Shown: positions 60,458-64,000 of the stretch, piece after piece
Position numbering within the stretch: the stretch's first letter is position 1
How the letters are laid out: every line of letters starts with the position of its first letter
Source: CAVOHU01 sp963817885
GTDB taxonomy: Bacteria > Acidobacteriota > Vicinamibacteria > Vicinamibacterales > JAKQTR01
DNA: 64,000 nt
Assembly (NCBI GenBank): GCA_963817885.1
Contig: CAWFQE010000009.1
Location: forward strand, 1-64,000
Direction of reading: 5' to 3'
Translations under genes and position numbers: made by a program
Notes under the pieces: generated by a model
Told to the model about the DNA's origin: nothing
What the model saw: the letters and a program-made list of their open reading frames with translations, nothing else
Databases searched by the model: none

Positions 60458-63313
60458 ATGACTATTCGCAAGAGATTCGGCACTGCGCTCTTCCTGCTGC
60501 CGCTGCTTTTCGTTCCCCTCTCCCCCGCCCGAGCCCAGGATCCGCAGCCGCCGAACCCGGCGCTTTCGATTTCGCTGGACCAGCCGGTTCCGGTCGATCC
60601 GCGCATTCGGATCGGATATCTGCCCAACGGCCTTCGTTACTACATCCGCGTCAACAACCGCCCGTTCCGCCGCGCGGAGCTTCGGCTGGTCGTGAATGTC
60701 GGATCGGTTGTCGAGGACGATGATCAGATCGGCCTGGCCCATTTCGTCGAGCACATGGCCTTCAACGGCAGCAAGAATTTCCCCAAGCAGGATCTCATCC
60801 AGTTCATGGAGTCGATCGGCATGCGGCTCGGGCCCGGTGTGAACGCGAACACCGGCTTCGACGAAACCGTGTATATGCTCCACGTCCCGACCGACAACCC
60901 CGAGGCCATGCGCAAGTCGATCCTGTTCCTGGGCGACGTGGCGCACGACCTGTCATTCGATCCCGACGCGATCCAGAAGGAGCGGGGCGTCATCGTCGAG
61001 GAGTGGCGGCAGGGACGTGGCGCGGAAGCCAGGATGCGGGATCAGCAGACGCCAATCCTCCTGAAGGATTCGCGATACGCGATGCGCCAGCCAATCGGGA
61101 CCAAGGACGCGATCGAGAACGTCTCGCCCACCGCGCTGAAGCGCTTCTATACGGACTGGTATCGGCCCGATCTGATGGCCGTGATCGCCGTCGGCGATTT
61201 CAACCCGGCGGACGTGGAGAAGCTCATCAAGGATCGGTTCGGCGCGATCCCCGCGCCGGACAAGCCGAGGCCGAGGCCGGAGTTCCAGGTGCCCGATCAC
61301 AAGGACACGCTCTTTGCCATCGCCACCGACCCCGAGGCCACGTCCACGACGGTCGGCATCTACAACATGCTTCCGCTGCGCGACCAGACCACGGTCGGAG
61401 CCTACCGGCAGATGCAGGTGGAGCGTCTCTACACGAACATGATGGACGCCAGGCTGTCGGAGCTGACGATCAAGCCCGATCCGCCGTTCCTCAGGGCGGG
61501 GATCGATCGCGGGCTGTTCACGCGAACCAAAGAGGCCGCGACGTTGATGGCGCTGGTCGGGGAATCCGGGATCGAAGGCGGCATCGAGGCGCTGGTCACC
61601 GAGTCGGCGCGGGCCGCGCGTTTCGGGTTCACGCCCGCCGAGCTCGATCGGCAGAAACGCGAGACGCTTCGGCTCTACGAGAGCGCGTTCGCCGAGGGTG
61701 AGAAAGAAGAGTCCGCCGATCTCGCGGCCGAGTTCATCAGGAATTTCACGCAGAAGGAACCCATCCCGGGCATCACGTTCGAGTACGGCCTGGTGCGGCG
61801 ATTCGTCCCGGCGATCACGCTGGACGAGGTCAACAAGGTCGCGAAGGACTGGGCGGGCGGAAGCCGCGTCGTGCTGGTGAACGCCCCGCAGAAGCCGGGC
61901 CTGACCATGCCGACCGAGGCCAGGCTGGCCGCCGTGATCAAGAGCGCCGGGGGGCGGGACATCCGGCCCTATGTCGACGTCGCCTCGAGCCGGCCCCTTC
62001 TCGACAAGGCGCCCGCGCCGGGGTCCGTCGTGAAGACGACGGTCCGGCCGGAGTACGGCCTGACCGAGTGGGTGCTGTCCAACGGCGTCAGGGTGGTGCT
62101 GAAGCCGACCCAGTTCAAGCAGGACGAGATCGTCTTCCGGGCCACGAGCCCTGGAGGCACCTCGCTGGCGAGTGACGCGGACTACATTGCCGCCATGACC
62201 GCCGGCCAGGTCGTCAGCGCTGGCGGCCTCGGCCCGTTCAACGCCATCCAGCTTCGCGACGCGCTGGCGGGCAAGGCCGACTCGGTGACGGCCTTCATCG
62301 GCGAGTCGGAGGAAGGCGTGGCGGGCGGCGCATCGCCGAAGGATCTCGAGACGCTGTTCCAGCTCATCTACCTCACCTTTACGCAGCCGCGCGCCGACCC
62401 GGCCGTCTTCAAGGTGCTCACCGACCAGATGAAGACGATGCTGGCCAGCCAGCAGGCCAGCCCGGAATGGCTGTTCGCGCAGACCCTGCGCACCACGCTC
62501 GCGCAGAACAACTTCCGGGCACGGCCGATGACGCCGGACCTCGTCAAGGAAATGGACCTGCAGAAGTCGTTCGCGTTCTACAAGGACCGTTTTGCCGACG
62601 CCAGCGACTTCACGTTCGTCTTTGCCGGAAGCTTCGACATCGCCGCCATGAAACCGCTGGTGGAGCAGTACCTGGGCGCACTCCCGTCCCTCGGGAGGAA
62701 GGAGACATGGAAGGACGTTGGCATCGATCCGCCGCGCGGCGTTGTCGAGAAGGTCGTCCGGAAGGGCATCGAGCCGAAGAGCCAGGTGGACATCGTGTTC
62801 ACCGGATCGATGGACTATGACATCCAGAACCGTGTCGCGCTCGACGCGCTGGCGGTCGTTCTGGAGACACGCCTGCGCGAGAGGTTGCGCGAGGCGCTGG
62901 GCGGCACCTACGGCGTGCAGGTGGAAGCGAACGCTTCGAAGATTCCCGAGATGCGATACAGCGTCACCATCGATTTCGGCTGTGACCCGAGCCGGACCGA
63001 TGAGCTGGTCAAAGCGATGTTCCGCGAGATCGACGCGCTCAAGTCCAAGGGGCCGACCGACAAGGACGTTGACGATGCGCGCGCGGCGCTCAACCGGGAC
63101 CACGAGAGCGACATGGCGGTCAACAGCCGGCTGGTGGCGGCCCTCGCGGACGCGTACGAAAACTCGGAGGACGTTGGCGTGTTCATGGGGCTGCCTGCGC
63201 AGTACGCGAGCCTGACGGCGTCGTCCGTCCAGGCGGCCGCGCGCCGTTATCTCGACATGAACAACTACGTGCGGGTGACACTGCTGCCGGAAACCGCGGC
63301 GCCCGTGAAGTAG
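60458..63313 (+). CDS. M16 family metallopeptidase, secreted, two-domain
   Basis: A 951-residue pitrilysin-type peptidase. The ATG at 60458 has GAAGGAG upstream and gives a signal peptide (FLLPLLFVPLSPARAQDPQP). The inverted zinc motif HXXEH is HFVEH at residues 95-99, followed by the downstream Glu in KERGVIVEEWRQG. The N-terminal active half and a C-terminal non-catalytic half (KLVDIV-type M16_C domains, DRFADASDFTFVFAGSFDIA; LREALGGTYGVQVEANAS) match the long zinc-protease form (PqqL-like). It degrades short peptides in the periplasm. A large stem-loop follows its stop. Confidence 0.92.
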   Translation: MTIRKRFGTALFLLPLLFVPLSPARAQDPQPPNPALSISLDQPVPVDPRIRIGYLPNGLRYYIRVNNRPFRRAELRLVVNVGSVVEDDDQIGLAHFVEHMAFNGSKNFPKQDLIQFMESIGMRLGPGVNANTGFDETVYMLHVPTDNPEAMRKSILFLGDVAHDLSFDPDAIQKERGVIVEEWRQGRGAEARMRDQQTPILLKDSRYAMRQPIGTKDAIENVSPTALKRFYTDWYRPDLMAVIAVGDFNPADVEKLIKDRFGAIPAPDKPRPRPEFQVPDHKDTLFAIATDPEATSTTVGIYNMLPLRDQTTVGAYRQMQVERLYTNMMDARLSELTIKPDPPFLRAGIDRGLFTRTKEAATLMALVGESGIEGGIEALVTESARAARFGFTPAELDRQKRETLRLYESAFAEGEKEESADLAAEFIRNFTQKEPIPGITFEYGLVRRFVPAITLDEVNKVAKDWAGGSRVVLVNAPQKPGLTMPTEARLAAVIKSAGGRDIRPYVDVASSRPLLDKAPAPGSVVKTTVRPEYGLTEWVLSNGVRVVLKPTQFKQDEIVFRATSPGGTSLASDADYIAAMTAGQVVSAGGLGPFNAIQLRDALAGKADSVTAFIGESEEGVAGGASPKDLETLFQLIYLTFTQPRADPAVFKVLTDQMKTMLASQQASPEWLFAQTLRTTLAQNNFRARPMTPDLVKEMDLQKSFAFYKDRFADASDFTFVFAGSFDIAAMKPLVEQYLGALPSLGRKETWKDVGIDPPRGVVEKVVRKGIEPKSQVDIVFTGSMDYDIQNRVALDALAVVLETRLRERLREALGGTYGVQVEANASKIPEMRYSVTIDFGCDPSRTDELVKAMFREIDALKSKGPTDKDVDDARAALNRDHESDMAVNSRLVAALADAYENSEDVGVFMGLPAQYASLTASSVQAAARRYLDMNNYVRVTLLPETAAPVK

Positions 63314-63325
63314 CGGCGGACGGGT

Positions 63326-63372
63326 GAGGCTCGCCTGCCGGAAGCTGGCTTCCGGAGCCGGGGGCGAGCCTC
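63326..63372. terminator. large stem-loop between the M16 and DinB genes
   Basis: GAGGCTCGCC (63326-63335) pairs with GGCGAGCCTC (63363-63372). Inside, CCGGAAG pairs with CTTCCGG. It lies between convergent genes, so it may terminate both transcripts. Confidence 0.6.
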
Positions 63373-63393
63373 GTCGCCCGGGTGATGCGCGGG

Positions 63394-63876
63394 TCAGACC
63401 GGAATGGGCAGCGCCTTGATGGCGCCGTACTCCCCCGTGACGATTCGCCGGTGATAATCGATCTGGCCGAGGTGGTACGCCAGGTGCGTCGCCATGTGGA
63501 GCAACGCCAGGCCGGTCGTGAGCGTGACTCCTCCGAGCTGAACCGGATAGGGTTTGGACAGCGCCTCGTCGGTGAGGCCCGCAAACCCGCGTTTCACGGC
63601 ATCCAGCGCGGCGTCGCATTCGGCCAGCAGATCCTTGCGTGACACGTCACGCCGGCTGAATTCCGCGTCGCGGTTCCGGACGTATCCGGTCTTGCCATAT
63701 TGCGCGCCGACGAAGTGCTGCAGGTTGCCGCACAGGTGCAGCAGCAGGGAGCCAGCCGGGTTCCTGATTCCCGGAGGCATGGCCCAGATCTGCTTCTCAT
63801 CCGGGTAAGCCAGCACTTCGTCTCTCAGCGTTGCAGCGTCCCGTACAAACACTCGGCGCAGGTACTCGACGTTCAT
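63394..63876 (-). CDS. DinB-like family protein
   Basis: A 160-residue four-helix-bundle protein with AGGAGGAGCCTCCCC before the ATG. The putative metal-binding His residues are seen in LLLHLCGNLQHFVGAQYG and MATHLAYHLGQIDYHRR, the usual DinB triad arrangement. The YGKTGYVRNRDAEFSRRDVS insert is typical of the DUF664/DinB_2 branch. Members are predicted metal-dependent thiol-transferases or hydrolases, and the substrate is unknown. The remaining 124 bases to the window end carry no gene I can support. Confidence 0.85.
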   Translation of the reverse strand: MNVEYLRRVFVRDAATLRDEVLAYPDEKQIWAMPPGIRNPAGSLLLHLCGNLQHFVGAQYGKTGYVRNRDAEFSRRDVSRKDLLAECDAALDAVKRGFAGLTDEALSKPYPVQLGGVTLTTGLALLHMATHLAYHLGQIDYHRRIVTGEYGAIKALPIPV

Positions 63877-64000
63877 GGGGAGGCTCCTCCTGTTTCGATC
63901 GCCTCTCTGATGCTACATCGGGAGGAGGCCGTCAGGACGCGAGGCCGGAAAAGGCGGCGCGCGAGCCCGGGACGGGCCGGGACGCCGGGCTCCGGATCTA

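Noticed and set aside
60953..63619. 888-residue minus-strand frame opposite the M16 peptidase
   Set aside because: Antisense composition; the peptidase on the plus strand has signal peptide, HXXEH motif and ribosome binding site.

Overview
The window reads as high-GC chromosomal DNA from a Gram-negative bacterium. The gene mix points to Acidobacteriota, possibly Vicinamibacteria, but this is inference from gene content, not a phylogenetic test. The pointers are a DUF2934-type protein, PadR plus a HAAS-type membrane protein, an FHA-GAF-cyclase, many secreted metallopeptidases, TPR proteins and a giant c-type cytochrome.

Layout. 1-3.9 kb: right end of an integrated element (partial DUF932 gene, two unknown genes, SpoVG-like protein, excisionase, tyrosine integrase) abutting the 3' end of tRNA-Ser(GGA). 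4.2-12.7 kb: HD-GYP response regulator, cytochrome bd oxidase (cydAB), glycogen branching enzyme, PhzF-like protein, secreted cyclophilin, with dispersed palindromic repeats. 13-25 kb: M1 aminopeptidase, membrane protein, then a possible electron-transfer locus: di-heme cytochrome b, outer-membrane beta-barrel and a 1,728-residue cytochrome with 69 heme motifs by my count. 25-27 kb: frameshifted FHA-GAF-cyclase.

27-47 kb is the most unusual part. On the minus strand are several very small genes (30-57 codons) sharing a DL...GG signature, grouped around a TPR protein. On the plus strand are a TPR-methyltransferase, two GT8 paralogs flanking a Nif11-type double-glycine precursor, further glycosyltransferases, a GSCFA protein and methyltransferase fragments. 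Convergent to these is a four-gene export operon: rotamase-like protein, a peptidase-containing ABC transporter with two cNMP-binding domains, HlyD and a sigma-54 activator. I read this as one peptide (RiPP-like) production, modification and export locus with at least four precursor types. The functional links are inferred.

47-64 kb is ordinary: DUF2934 protein, HAAS protein with a PadR repressor and a likely operator, HtrA protease, CorA, a DUF6683-like protein, a spermidine-synthase-like membrane protein, rsmH, a TerB-like protein, a metallopeptidase/ATP-grasp pair, S41 and M16 peptidases, and DinB.

Ten genes between 26.7 and 48.9 kb are broken by what looks like one extra base each time (one gene twice, one at a fusion point). 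All shifts go the same way, and five or six fall at GTAC/GTAT. Sequence error should be excluded before calling these genes dead. Two further junctions (about 37.89 and 40.41 kb) look like deletions or misjoins.
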